Source of the DNA: Saprospiraceae bacterium
GTDB taxonomy: Bacteria > Bacteroidota > Bacteroidia > Chitinophagales > Saprospiraceae
Assembly: GCA_016722285.1 (NCBI GenBank)
Contig: JADKGI010000001.1
Span: 124,001 to 188,000, forward strand
Reading direction: 5' to 3'
Length of the DNA: 64,000 nucleotides
The translations under genes and the position numbers were made by a program. Below, piece after piece: positions 36,703-46,317 of the stretch (positions are counted from its first letter, which is position 1; each line of letters starts with the position of its first letter). Under the pieces are notes generated by a model. The model had not been told where the DNA came from. It saw only the letters and a list, made by a program, of their open reading frames with translations, and made no database searches.

Positions 36703-38541
36703 ATGTGTGGCATTGTAGCATACATCGGAAAGCAGCAGGCATATCCTATCATATTGGAGGGGCTAAAGAGGCTTGAATATAGAGGGTATGATAGTGCCGG
36801 TATCTCCATACTCAATGGAAGCATCAGGACAATAAAGAAAAAAGGAAAAGTAACCAAGCTTGAATCTGCTTCAAACGGGCAAAATATAGAAGGTACTACC
36901 GGCATAGGACATACCAGATGGGCCACACATGGTAAGCCTGATGACATTAATGCACATCCACATTTATCAGGTAATGGAAGATTGGCTTTGATTCACAATG
37001 GGATAATAGAAAATTATTCCACATTAAAAAAAGCATTGAGCGAATTGGGGCATACTTTTGAAAGTGAGACTGATACTGAAGTTTTGGTACATCTGATCGA
37101 AGAATATCAGACAAGAGAAAATCTCCACATCAGTCAGGCTGTAAGAAGGGCTCTGGAAAAAGCCGTTGGCGCCTATGCAATTGTTGTTATTGACAAAGAA
37201 AATCCTGACGTAATCGTGGGTGCAAGAAAATCAAGCCCACTGGTTATGGGAATTGGTGACAACGAATACTTTTTAGCTTCGGATGCATCACCCATTATAA
37301 AATATACCAATAAAGTCATATATCTCAATGATGAAGAAATCGTAACTGTCCATAAAAACGGAAATTATGAAATCATCAATCTGAATAATGAAATACAGGA
37401 CCCGGAAGTTTTAGAGCTCGATCTTAAGCTTGAGCAGTTGGAGAAAGAAGGCTATGATCATTTTATGCTGAAAGAGATATATCAGCAACCTACTACCATC
37501 AGGGAAAGTATGCGCGGACGAATCAATGCCCACGATGGCTGGGTACTGGTAGGTGGAATGCAGCAATATATAAATCGCATAATGAATGCCCGAACCATTA
37601 TATTTGCCGCTTGTGGTACTTCGTGGCATTCAGCACTGGTGGCAGAGTATATTTTTGAAGAACTGGCCAGGATACCTGTAGAAGTGGAGTATGCATCAGA
37701 ATTAAGATACAGAAATCCCATTATTAATGCAGATGATGTAGTAATAGCTATCTCCCAGTCAGGAGAAACAGCTGATACCCTTGCAGCCATTGAGATGGCA
37801 AAAAATAAAGGTGCCCTGATATATGGTTTAGTAAATGTGGTTGGGTCATCAATAGCAAGATATACACACTGCGGCTCATATACCCATGCAGGACCTGAAA
37901 TCGGTGTGGCATCCACTAAAGCATTTACCAGTCAGCTTACTGTACTCACCCTTATGGCGCTTAATCTCGGTCATAAAAGAGGAACTATATCCGAAGACTA
38001 CTTCAGACAATTGGCGTATGCACTCGAATGCATTCCGGATAAAGTAGAAAAGGTCCTTTTGTCCAATGAAAAAATCAGGTTTATTGCAACCGAGATAAAA
38101 GACGTGTCTAATGCATTGTATCTGGGAAGAGGTTACAATTTTCCGGTAGCCCTGGAAGGTGCCCTGAAATTAAAAGAAATTTCTTATATTCATGCTGAGG
38201 GATATCCGGCAGCTGAAATGAAGCATGGCCCGATTGCACTCATCGATGAGAACATGCCTGTGATAATTATAGCAACAAATAAATCAGCCTATGATAAAGT
38301 TGCGAGCAATATTCAGGAAGTAAAAGCCCGTAAAGCTATTGTTATATCCATTGTTACTGAAGGGGATGTTAAAATTAAGGAAATGTCAGACTATTGTATA
38401 GAAATACCGGAAACAGAAGAACCTTTATCGCCGTTATTATCTGTCATTCCACTTCAATTGCTGGCATATCATATTGCTGTTTTACGCGAATGTGATGTTG
38501 ACCAACCACGCAATCTTGCCAAATCGGTAACGGTTGAATAA
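36703..38541 (+). CDS. glmS: Glutamine-fructose-6-phosphate aminotransferase (isomerizing)
   Basis: Makes glucosamine 6-phosphate from fructose 6-phosphate and glutamine, the first step to UDP-GlcNAc. The 612-residue enzyme has Cys2 as glutaminase nucleophile (MCGIVAYIG, EYRGYDSAG) and the N-terminal hydrolase with TRWATHGKP. Two SIS domains follow (FAACGTSWHSALV, SQSGETADTLAA, LGRGYNFPVALEGALKLKEISY), then the terminal PRNLAKSVTVE. It starts 12 bp after the DUF4270 gene. No glmS riboswitch is visible in that short gap. Confidence 0.97.
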   Translation: MCGIVAYIGKQQAYPIILEGLKRLEYRGYDSAGISILNGSIRTIKKKGKVTKLESASNGQNIEGTTGIGHTRWATHGKPDDINAHPHLSGNGRLALIHNGIIENYSTLKKALSELGHTFESETDTEVLVHLIEEYQTRENLHISQAVRRALEKAVGAYAIVVIDKENPDVIVGARKSSPLVMGIGDNEYFLASDASPIIKYTNKVIYLNDEEIVTVHKNGNYEIINLNNEIQDPEVLELDLKLEQLEKEGYDHFMLKEIYQQPTTIRESMRGRINAHDGWVLVGGMQQYINRIMNARTIIFAACGTSWHSALVAEYIFEELARIPVEVEYASELRYRNPIINADDVVIAISQSGETADTLAAIEMAKNKGALIYGLVNVVGSSIARYTHCGSYTHAGPEIGVASTKAFTSQLTVLTLMALNLGHKRGTISEDYFRQLAYALECIPDKVEKVLLSNEKIRFIATEIKDVSNALYLGRGYNFPVALEGALKLKEISYIHAEGYPAAEMKHGPIALIDENMPVIIIATNKSAYDKVASNIQEVKARKAIVISIVTEGDVKIKEMSDYCIEIPETEEPLSPLLSVIPLQLLAYHIAVLRECDVDQPRNLAKSVTVE

Positions 38542-38567
38542 TATTAAAATAAAATTAAAAGAGAAAT

Positions 38568-39251
38568 ATGAAAAAATCATTAAGTTTAGAATACAATTCT
38601 ACCCGTGATAAACTTATTTTTTCAGAATATGGCCGATCAGTCCAAAAACTAATTCAATATGCTAAGACTATTGAAAGCCATGATGAGCGCCAGGCAGTTG
38701 TAGAAGAGATAGTTGAGTTGATCAATCAGCTTAATCCTCAAACAAAAAATGTGCTCGAATATAAACAGAAACTTTGGCGTCATGTTTTTAAAATGGCCGA
38801 TTATGAGTTGGATGTAGATCACCCTTATGGATCTCATCCAACCAAAGAAGACAATTCTTTCAAACCGGATCGGGTACCATACCCGCAGCATGAGTTTAAC
38901 TGGAGACACTACGGTCACAACATTCGGGTAATGATAGATAAAGCCCTTAAAATGGAAGATGGTATTATAAAACAAGGTTTTGTGGAGACCATCCTTTCTT
39001 ATATGAAACTTTCTTACCGCACATGGAATAAAGAACACTTTGTAAGTGATGATATAATAATTTCCGATCTTTCAGTCATGTCTGCAAACAAACTTTCGGT
39101 TGGGGATGATCATACGATTCAGGTGGTAACTAAAAGCTCCGCGCCTTCCAATGTAAATACCTTTAAACAAGGGAGAATGAAAAGCAGAGGACCACAAAAC
39201 AAAAATCAGCAGAATAAAAAATCATCCTACAACAAAAACCGTCCAAAGTAA
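38568..39251 (+). CDS. DUF4290 family protein
   Basis: 227 residues of a Bacteroidota-limited family. It starts LEYNSTRDKLIFSEYGRSVQKLI and has LNPQTKNVLEYKQKLWRHVFKMADYELDVDHPYG, the family core. The last 40 residues are basic and Asn/Gln/Lys-rich (MKSRGPQNKNQQNKKSSYN), resembling an RNA- or DNA-binding tail. The gene lies 26 bp after glmS. Function is unknown. Confidence 0.87.
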   Translation: MKKSLSLEYNSTRDKLIFSEYGRSVQKLIQYAKTIESHDERQAVVEEIVELINQLNPQTKNVLEYKQKLWRHVFKMADYELDVDHPYGSHPTKEDNSFKPDRVPYPQHEFNWRHYGHNIRVMIDKALKMEDGIIKQGFVETILSYMKLSYRTWNKEHFVSDDIIISDLSVMSANKLSVGDDHTIQVVTKSSAPSNVNTFKQGRMKSRGPQNKNQQNKKSSYNKNRPK

Positions 39252-39265
39252 AATTTTCATGACTG

Positions 39266-40666
39266 TCAGACCTGTATAACTTTCCATTTGCCTCGTCTGA
39301 ATATAAGATAAGATACTAATGCTATTCCCGTCTCAGCGACAGGTACTACTGCAAAAATACCGTCCAAGCCAAAGTCTGTATATCTCTGTATCATATAAGC
39401 AAGGGGTATCTGAAACACCCAGAATCCGATAAAATTGATCCAGGTAGGCGTTATAGTGTCTCCAGCCCCATTTAGAGCCTGAATCATGACCATCCCTATA
39501 CCGTAAAATATGAATCCTGATCCGATAATCTGAAGTGACCGGACCCCGACATTCATAACTGAAGGCACGTCCGTGAAAAATCCAATAATCGGTCCGGAAA
39601 AAAAGATGAATATCAAACTGACAAGAGCCATAAATATAGCATTATATTTAGTAGCCAGGTAAACACTTGCTTCAGCCCTTTCAGGCTTCTCTGCACCAAG
39701 ATTCTGGCCTGTCAGTGTGGCAGCTGCATTTGAAAGACCCCATGCCGGAAGTATAAAGAAAACAACATTTCTGATAGCTATCTGATATCCTGCCGATGCA
39801 TCTGTCCCACCTGTTTCAGAAACCAACTTTGTGATAATGATCCAGCTGCCTGATGCAATAATAAACTGAAATGTCGCAGGCCAGGCAAGTGAAATCATGG
39901 ATTTCATAACGGATACATCCGGGAACACATCCCTCAACCTGAATTTAATAAGCCCACTTCCGTTGAAACGATGGCAAACCTGATAAACAACCCCTGAGCC
40001 ACGCCCCATACAGGTAGCTATTGCAGCCCCTTCTATTCCCCATCCACTCCAGCTTCCGATTCCGTATATAAGCAAAGGATCTAATACTATGTTGATCAGG
40101 CTGGCTATCCAAAGGCTCTTCATAGCTAGTGCAGCATTTCCGGCTCCCCTGAATATTCCGTTGATCAGAAACAAGAGCATGATAACAACATTAAATGCAA
40201 ACATGATTCTGGTAAAATTCAGGCCTTCAGATATTACAGAAGATGAAGCACCCATAAATCCCAAAAGCTTTGCTGCATAAACCCAGCCAATAATACCTGT
40301 AATTGATGATACGATCAGAGATATAATCAACGCCTGAATAGCTGCTTTTGATGCCCCACCGAAGTTTTTTTCTCCGACTCTTCTGGCCACGATGGCTGTA
40401 GCAGCTGTGCTCAGACCGATTGCTACTGAGTAAATGATGGTCACCATCGATTCAGTAAATCCTACGACAGCTATGGCATTTTTTCCTAGCTTGCCAACAA
40501 AATAAATATCAACTATTGCAAAAATGCTCTCAAGACTCAATTCAAGAATCATAGGTATGGCGAGCAAAAATATCGCCTTCCTGATACTGCCGATTGTATA
40601 ATCTCTTTCTTCCCCTCTTAAAGCATCCTGGAAGACGCTATACAAATTCTTTAGATAAACTTTCAT
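39266..40666 (-). CDS. MATE family efflux transporter
   Basis: 466 residues with about twelve membrane helices in two similar halves, as in all MATE antiporters. Family features include IPMILELSLESIFAIVDIYFVGKLG at the start and LTGQNLGAEKPERAEASVY in the second half. It exports drugs or metabolites in exchange for Na+ or H+; substrate unknown. It converges with the DUF4290 gene, with only 14 bp between the stops. Confidence 0.92.
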   Translation of the reverse strand: MKVYLKNLYSVFQDALRGEERDYTIGSIRKAIFLLAIPMILELSLESIFAIVDIYFVGKLGKNAIAVVGFTESMVTIIYSVAIGLSTAATAIVARRVGEKNFGGASKAAIQALIISLIVSSITGIIGWVYAAKLLGFMGASSSVISEGLNFTRIMFAFNVVIMLLFLINGIFRGAGNAALAMKSLWIASLINIVLDPLLIYGIGSWSGWGIEGAAIATCMGRGSGVVYQVCHRFNGSGLIKFRLRDVFPDVSVMKSMISLAWPATFQFIIASGSWIIITKLVSETGGTDASAGYQIAIRNVVFFILPAWGLSNAAATLTGQNLGAEKPERAEASVYLATKYNAIFMALVSLIFIFFSGPIIGFFTDVPSVMNVGVRSLQIIGSGFIFYGIGMVMIQALNGAGDTITPTWINFIGFWVFQIPLAYMIQRYTDFGLDGIFAVVPVAETGIALVSYLIFRRGKWKVIQV

Positions 40667-40816
40667 TTTATTTCCTGGTAAACAAGGAATGTAAACATAG
40701 GAAGGAAGTGTAAAGTTTTTACTGCTGCCGATACATATCAGGAGAAAGATTCATTGATGTAAGCATATAGTAAACCGCCTTGATTTGCTATCACTCGGCC
40801 CTCACTATGACACATT

Positions 40817-41471
40817 TTACTGTAGAATATTTTTTAATTCTGATAATGATCTCAGGACGAAATCAGGTTTCGCTTTTAATAGCCATTCTTCCGGTTGGGT
40901 GCCGGACAGAATTACAGCTGTTAATACATTTGCATTTTGTCCTTCTTCTATATCAGCTACAGTATCACCCACTTTTAATACTTTGGCCTTATCTGTAATG
41001 TCCAATTTTAGCATCATATCAAAGATCATGTCCGGAAAAGGCCTCCCCCTACCAACTTCATTTGATATCCCGACATAGTCAAAAAAGGAATTATCCAATT
41101 TAACATGATTACAGATAATGTCAAAAATATCCCTTTCCAAACCAGTGCCAATGCCCGTTTTTATACCTCTTTCCCTGAGATACATCATGATTTCTATGGT
41201 TCCCCTATTTAAGCTGAATTTATCTGCATCAGAGGTTAGTTTAGTTTTAAATAATCGGTAAATTTCATCTCCCATAGATAAAGGAAGGTGATTTAATAAC
41301 AGCACATTTTGAATAATAACCTTTTTGTCTTTGCCCTGTGTGCTTTTAGGGCAGAAATATCTAACGGCACCTGACATTCGTAAAACGCATTCTGAAAACA
41401 ATTATTAATGACTTCAGGGATATATTCAATGACAGTAGTACCTATCAAATCAAATAAAACTGCTTTTATCA
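40817..41471 (-). pseudogene. HAD-family hydrolase (phosphonatase-like), frameshifted full-length copy
   Basis: Starting from MIKAVLFDLIGTTV at 41471, the protein has the HAD nucleophile motif DLIGT and a helical cap. Motif II is TGIGTGL, and the C-terminal RPFPDMIFDMM and VGDTVADIEEGQNA motifs resemble phosphonoacetaldehyde hydrolases. About 217 residues are expected. A C3 run at 41334-41336 breaks the frame after about 45 codons; the second copy of this segment, at 43225 onward, has C4 and reads through (KAHRGKDKKVIIQ). The 5' part of this gene is the left copy of the direct repeat created by the adjacent insertion sequence. Confidence 0.8.
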
Positions 41472-41579
41472 TGTTGCTGACTTAAAAAAATTATGGGTTG
41501 TTAAAAAAATTTGATGCCATATTCATCATGAGTATATAGAATATCTCTGCCTGAAACAATGAATAGATACATTACCTTT
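41178..41579. repeat. Long direct repeat, copy A (left flank of the IS)
   Basis: 402 bp that match copy B at 43226-43629 (404 bp) without substitutions. The only differences are two single-base gaps, C3 versus C4 near 41335 and TCATGAG versus TCATGGAG near 41529. The copy ends exactly where the insertion sequence begins. It carries the first 98 or so codons and the upstream region of the HAD gene. Best read as a very long target-site duplication; the boundary is ambiguous by one base. Confidence 0.85.
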
Positions 41580-43225
41580 CCTGTTTTCCGCTATGGGTCA
41601 CCCTAGAAATATTTATTGATAATTCTGACAAGTTCCGCTTTGGTCTTTATCCATTTTAAGGAGAATGTTTTTAGAATGTCTTGACTCAGGTAATGTTATT
41701 TCCATTTGATACATATTATGCGTTATTTCGGATGCTTCTCTACAGATAGTCTATACTTTTCTTTCTGTAATACTTTCGAGTTCTTTATATATTGAATACG
41801 CCACGAACGATAGACATATATGTGCTTCTATTCGCTTCCTTACTCGATGATAGATAGGTCGTATTCTGAGATCTGTTTTTGACATTCTAAATGCCTCTCA
41901 ATGTGCCAGATTCTTATAATTTTCAATTATTAAGGACGGTGCTTGGTTGCAGTTGGTGATGTATCCCTTCAGGCCATCCCATTTTTGATCTGCTATGAAT
42001 TTTCTGCATCTATGGAGATTGTGATCTCTCCTTCCATTTTTAAATACTTATTGTACCCTCTATTGTTGATGTTCTGCTTCGTTAACTTTCCTGATTTAAT
42101 TTTCTTCTCCAGGTTTTCCAGCCCTCGTTTGCGGTTATGTTCATCCTTCTTTGCTCTCTTTGTCGAGTACTGCACAATTAATTTTGCATTACCGCTTTCC
42201 AAAAGGAGATATGACCCGTCTTCAAAGCTTGAAGAGAGCATCTTTTCTTTATTTTCTTTGCTCTCATTCTTTATTTTTGCTCCTAGGATATACTCGTATT
42301 TCTGAGCTTCTAAAGCTTTAATGTTATCATTATTTAATAGTCCAGCATCAGCCACAATAATAGGTTTTGATAAATTGAATTTTTTGCTGATCTTTTCAAT
42401 AGTGGGTAATAGTGTATGTCCCTCATATATGTTACCTTCAAAAATATCATATCCTATAGCATACCCTCCCAATCCTACTAATAATCCAAGATAAATTTGC
42501 GGGTTACTATGTTTACCGTCCTTACTAAACCCAGTTTTACGTAAATCATCCTCATCACTTGCTTCTAAATATAGGTGGTCATGTCATAAAACATAATACT
42601 CAAATTACCATTAAGAACTTTGAGTGTGTGCTTAAAACTTATTCGCTCTACTTCATCCTTTAAATCCGTATTCAATTTATCTAAAAACCGATAAACACTA
42701 TCTAAATCAAGGACGATCCCTGATATCTATATAAATATTCTATCGTTTTTAGTTTACTGAGAGGAAAGGCTAGTCTGGCAATAACTAGATGCCTAAATAA
42801 GTCACTACTAATTTTATTATAACCAATGTGATTATAAACCTTCCCAAATACAAGCTCTTGGGCCAATAGTACGAATTTGTGCATTGCTCAGCTCAGATAG
42901 AAAGCATTCTATCTGAACATCTTTATCAAAAACAAACATACTTCTTTGGCCTTTTAATCTATCAAGCTCTTGTTGAGCCTTCTCTCTCAAGATAGCTAAC
43001 TCCTTTCATCAGAACTACTTCCAATTGATTTTATGAGTCTATTGCGACCATTTTCTTTCAATAAAATCTGGACACTAAAACTACCTGATTTGTTTTTTTG
43101 CCTTATAAACATACTTTAAAAGTACCAAAATCGTAGTTGGGTCACCCGATTTTTGATTATTTTGTTTATATATCATTGATTATCAGCAGTATAAAATCCT
43201 ACTTTTTTCATGTGCGGAAAACAGG
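41580..43225 (-). mobile_element. IS1634-family insertion sequence, about 1.65 kb
   Basis: The element has perfect 12-bp terminal inverted repeats: CCTGTTTTCCGC at 41580-41591 and GCGGAAAACAGG at 43214-43225. Its single transposase gene runs on the minus strand. Direct repeats of about 400 bp abut both ends. IS1634 of Mycoplasma mycoides is known for long, variable target duplications of up to several hundred base pairs, which fits. The insertion point lies inside the HAD hydrolase gene in the right-hand copy, but the duplication leaves one complete HAD gene on the left. Confidence 0.8.
41603..43112 (-). pseudogene. IS1634-family transposase, several frameshifts
   Basis: Translating in the best frame at each point gives one transposase of about 500 residues. 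It starts MFIRQKNKSGSFSVQILLKENG, continues with VFGKVYNHIGYNKISSDLFRHLVIARL, FYDMTT, GFSKDGKHSNPQIYLGLLVG, GYDIFEGNIYEGHTLLP, VADAGLL and MSKTDLRIRPIYHR, and ends near 41603. It carries the DDE aspartates (FYD, VAD). At least six breaks are needed. Most are one missing base in a short homopolymer, for example near 43005, 42719, 42574 and 42001; one near 42858 looks like an extra base. The longest unbroken piece is 41993-42472. Confidence 0.75.
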
Positions 43226-43521
43226 AGATACATCATGATTTCTATGGTTCCCCTATTTAAGCTGAATTTATCTGCATCAGAGGTTAGTTTAGTTTTAAAT
43301 AATCGGTAAATTTCATCTCCCATAGATAAAGGAAGGTGATTTAATAACAGCACATTTTGAATAATAACCTTTTTGTCTTTGCCCCTGTGTGCTTTTAGGG
43401 CAGAAATATCTAACGGCACCTGACATTCGTAAAACGCATTCTGAAAACAATTATTAATGACTTCAGGGATATATTCAATGACAGTAGTACCTATCAAATC
43501 AAATAAAACTGCTTTTATCAT
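43226..43521 (-). pseudogene. HAD hydrolase, 5' fragment truncated by the IS
   Basis: The intact N-terminal part of the HAD gene (MIKAVLFDLIGTTVIEYIP...GTIEIMMYL) reads from 43521 and runs into the insertion sequence at 43225. It then stops at 43183 within IS sequence. It lacks the cap end and all C-terminal catalytic motifs and is presumably inactive. It shows the correct frame for the damaged full-length copy at 40.8-41.5 kb. Confidence 0.85.
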
Positions 43522-43629
43522 GTTGCTGACTTAAAAAAATTATGGGTTGTTAAAAAAATTTGATGCCATATTCATCATGGAGTATATAGAATATCTCTGC
43601 CTGAAACAATGAATAGATACATTACCTTT
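43226..43629. repeat. Long direct repeat, copy B (right flank of the IS)
   Basis: 404-bp match to copy A. It holds the last few bases of the OmpA/PD40 gene, the HAD upstream region and the first 98 or so HAD codons. This copy keeps the correct HAD reading frame (C4 at 43382-43385). It ends at the right edge within the OmpA gene stop region. Confidence 0.85.
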
Positions 43630-45364
43630 CTATGATCACTTCTGTTCGCCTGTTGAACGCATGGTTTTTTTCGGAGCATATGACTTTATCATTGCACCCA
43701 TTTCTGAGTTTGGATTCACCATACCCTCGGATACTTATCCGGTCTTCACTGATACCAAGAGCAGCGAGATACTCTCTGGCAGCAATTGCTCTGTTTATAG
43801 ACAACTGGAGATTATAGGCTGATGTTCCCCTGCTGTCAGTATGTGATTCAAGCTTCACCTTCATATCAGGTTTTACCTGCATAGCTCTGGCAAGGGCATC
43901 CAACTCAATTGCAGCACCGGCTTTAATCACAGCACTGTTATAATCATAATATATCTGGTCAAAAACTATTCTATTTCCGGGTTCGCTAGGGATTTCAATT
44001 TCATTCTTAATGCTATCAACCACAGCTACTTCTTCCGACTCTCCTGCTTGAGGTTCGAGTACCATGTTAAATTGCTGCCCAAATATTTCAAGATCAAAGA
44101 TTAAGGAAATGTCTGCATACCCCTCAGCTGACGCTGATAATAAATACTTTTGCCCTTTTAATACTTCAAAATTCACCTGCCCATCATCATCTGCAAAATA
44201 ATTAACAATGGATTTTTCTTTCTTTGGAGAAAGTTTAAGAATGATATCACCCGGATCCCTGCCGGACAACATGTTCACATTGTAACTGGAAAGCATAAAG
44301 TTGTTGATATCCAGATCCAGAGGATATATACTAAATTTGGCACCAGGAATGCCTTCAAGTGACAATTTATCGAGGATAGTAGCCATTGTTTGTATCCTTA
44401 CTTTCTCCTCCTTACCAAATATAGGTTTTGCTGATTCAAATCGGTAAATATCGTCTTTGCCCGATCCGCCTGGTCTGTTGCTGGCAAAATATCCGGACTT
44501 CATATTTTCCCTGATTATTAAACCCAGGTCATCAGATTGAGTATTAAATGGCTTAGGGAGAAGCTCCGCTTTCGTCCATGAACCATACTGCAGGGCAGAA
44601 ACATATATATCGAGCCCTCCGATTCCATCCACCCGTTGAGATGAAAATACAATAATCGTATCGTTGAGTAAATAAGGAAATACTTCATTGGATGGGCCAT
44701 TGATTTCTGGCCCCAGATTTATTATTCCTGACCATTCAGTCTCATTGAAGAATGCCATATATAAGTCATACCCTCCGTATCCACCTGGTTTATTGGATGC
44801 AAATACCATGGTTTTCCCGTTGGAAGTAAGCGTCGGATGGCACACTGAATATCGTTCAACATTTATATTGATAGGTTTGACATCGGGTTTCGCTACATTT
44901 AAGTCTGCTGACAAAATCCTTAAATAGGTTGTATCCGTTTCTACTCCTTTTATCGTTCGCTTGTCTTTGTGCGATCTGGTAAAATACAGTTTATTAAGAT
45001 TCAGATCATAAGACATGGGGCCCTCATGAAGGTCGGAATTAAATTTTTTATTGAATACGGAAGGATCGGACAAGGAGTTGTCCGGATTAACCAATGACCA
45101 GCCCAATTCAAAATATGATTCATCAATTTCTTTATCAAATATCTTGGATTTGCTTGTCGTAAACACATATCCCACTTTATCACCAATAAACGCCGGTGAA
45201 GTTTCCAGATTTGCGGTGTTTATTTTCTTCTCATTATATATTCTGACTTCATTAATGGCATTTATATTAATAATTTCTTGTCCATGAAGTATATTTCCGG
45301 TGAATATAACCAGAATGATTAATTTTAAAAATAATGATTTATATAATTTATCATAAATTTTCAT
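43622..45364 (-). CDS. OmpA-family protein with PD40 propeller, T9SS-associated
   Basis: 580 residues with a signal peptide (LFLKLIILVIFTGNILHG). PD40/WD40-like blades cover residues about 60-310 (MVFASNKPGGYGGYDLYMA, GYFASNRPGGSGKDDIYRF). A carboxypeptidase-regulatory-like segment follows (about 320-440). The C-terminal OmpA domain binds peptidoglycan (IYYDYNSAVIKAGAAIELD, LESHTDSRGTSAYNLQLSINRA). This is the PorE-like architecture that tethers the type IX system to the cell wall, though without an obvious TPR. The start abuts the stop of the PorP/SprF gene, so the two are co-transcribed. The stop lies at the edge of the IS target duplication. Confidence 0.88.
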   Translation of the reverse strand: MKIYDKLYKSLFLKLIILVIFTGNILHGQEIININAINEVRIYNEKKINTANLETSPAFIGDKVGYVFTTSKSKIFDKEIDESYFELGWSLVNPDNSLSDPSVFNKKFNSDLHEGPMSYDLNLNKLYFTRSHKDKRTIKGVETDTTYLRILSADLNVAKPDVKPININVERYSVCHPTLTSNGKTMVFASNKPGGYGGYDLYMAFFNETEWSGIINLGPEINGPSNEVFPYLLNDTIIVFSSQRVDGIGGLDIYVSALQYGSWTKAELLPKPFNTQSDDLGLIIRENMKSGYFASNRPGGSGKDDIYRFESAKPIFGKEEKVRIQTMATILDKLSLEGIPGAKFSIYPLDLDINNFMLSSYNVNMLSGRDPGDIILKLSPKKEKSIVNYFADDDGQVNFEVLKGQKYLLSASAEGYADISLIFDLEIFGQQFNMVLEPQAGESEEVAVVDSIKNEIEIPSEPGNRIVFDQIYYDYNSAVIKAGAAIELDALARAMQVKPDMKVKLESHTDSRGTSAYNLQLSINRAIAAREYLAALGISEDRISIRGYGESKLRNGCNDKVICSEKNHAFNRRTEVIIER

Positions 45365-46317
45365 CAGAAATATCTTGGATTTACAACAATTGTTTTCACT
45401 TTTCTGGGTATAAAATTATAAGAAAGTATCATTTCCAGACTGCCGTTCTCCAGAGTTCTCAATCTCGAAAGCGACACATCATAAGCAAACCCAACCATCA
45501 TTCTATCTGTGAGTTGTAGCCCTGCTATAATGTCAACAGATTCACCCAGATCGCCTGCACTACCTCCTGTTCTATAAGACAGGCCAAGTGAATATTTATC
45601 TTTCCAGGTACTGCTGAAGTTAATGTCCAGACCCCATGGACTATATTCGGCTAATCGGAACATAAGTTGCGGTGTAAGTCGCACATCATTGTTGACAATA
45701 AATGTTCCCCCCGTCATCAAAAATAAATGCCTCACTTCTGTAGAAAACAGATCATTGTTATCAAAATCCAGATCACTCCTTATCATCCGGGGAAGCGATG
45801 CGCCAAGGTAAAACTGATTGGTGTTAAAATAAACCCCAAAACCGGCATTGATGAGACTTCTGGACTGTAAAATTCCCGGTATTGATGGATCCAGATTTAT
45901 ATCCTGAATGGCAAACAATCTGTTGTCTGTGTAATCCTGGACGTACTTTCTGCCGGAAATATTCATTCCCATACTCAAAGTCCCTTCTCCCAGAATAAAT
46001 TTATAAGCATACATCATTTCATATGTCACCTTCTCTGTGATGCCCAATGACTGCCTTTCAAAATTAAGTCCAATGCCTATTCTGTTTCCGATCCTGGGCA
46101 TATTTACCGACAGTGACTGAGCTTTGGGGGACCCGGGAAAGCCATTCCACTGATCCCTATAAATCAGGGTCGCAGACATATAAGTTTCATTCCCGGCATA
46201 TGCAGGGTTCAAGCCCATTTTATTGTACATAAACTGAGTGTACATTTGCTGTTGTTGCGCAATGGCAGTCATGCCGATTGTATGGATCAAAATAGCTAAG
46301 AGTACACTTCTCATCAT
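45364..46317 (-). CDS. Type IX secretion membrane protein PorP/SprF family
   Basis: 317 residues with a signal peptide ending in TAIAQQQ and the family start QQMYTQFMYNKMGLNPAYAGN. The rest is a series of amphipathic beta strands of an outer-membrane barrel (LIYRDQWNGFPGSPKAQSLSVN, MMVGFAYDVSLSRL). PorP/SprF proteins help anchor or export specific surface adhesins and are encoded beside them. Here the partner is the giant protein just upstream, whose stop overlaps this start. Confidence 0.92.
   Translation of the reverse strand: MMRSVLLAILIHTIGMTAIAQQQQMYTQFMYNKMGLNPAYAGNETYMSATLIYRDQWNGFPGSPKAQSLSVNMPRIGNRIGIGLNFERQSLGITEKVTYEMMYAYKFILGEGTLSMGMNISGRKYVQDYTDNRLFAIQDINLDPSIPGILQSRSLINAGFGVYFNTNQFYLGASLPRMIRSDLDFDNNDLFSTEVRHLFLMTGGTFIVNNDVRLTPQLMFRLAEYSPWGLDINFSSTWKDKYSLGLSYRTGGSAGDLGESVDIIAGLQLTDRMMVGFAYDVSLSRLRTLENGSLEMILSYNFIPRKVKTIVVNPRYF

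Noticed and set aside
41178..43629. Composite transposon with 400-bp terminal repeats
   Set aside because: The repeats are host HAD-gene sequence, not IS sequence; the inverted repeats of the element lie inside them.
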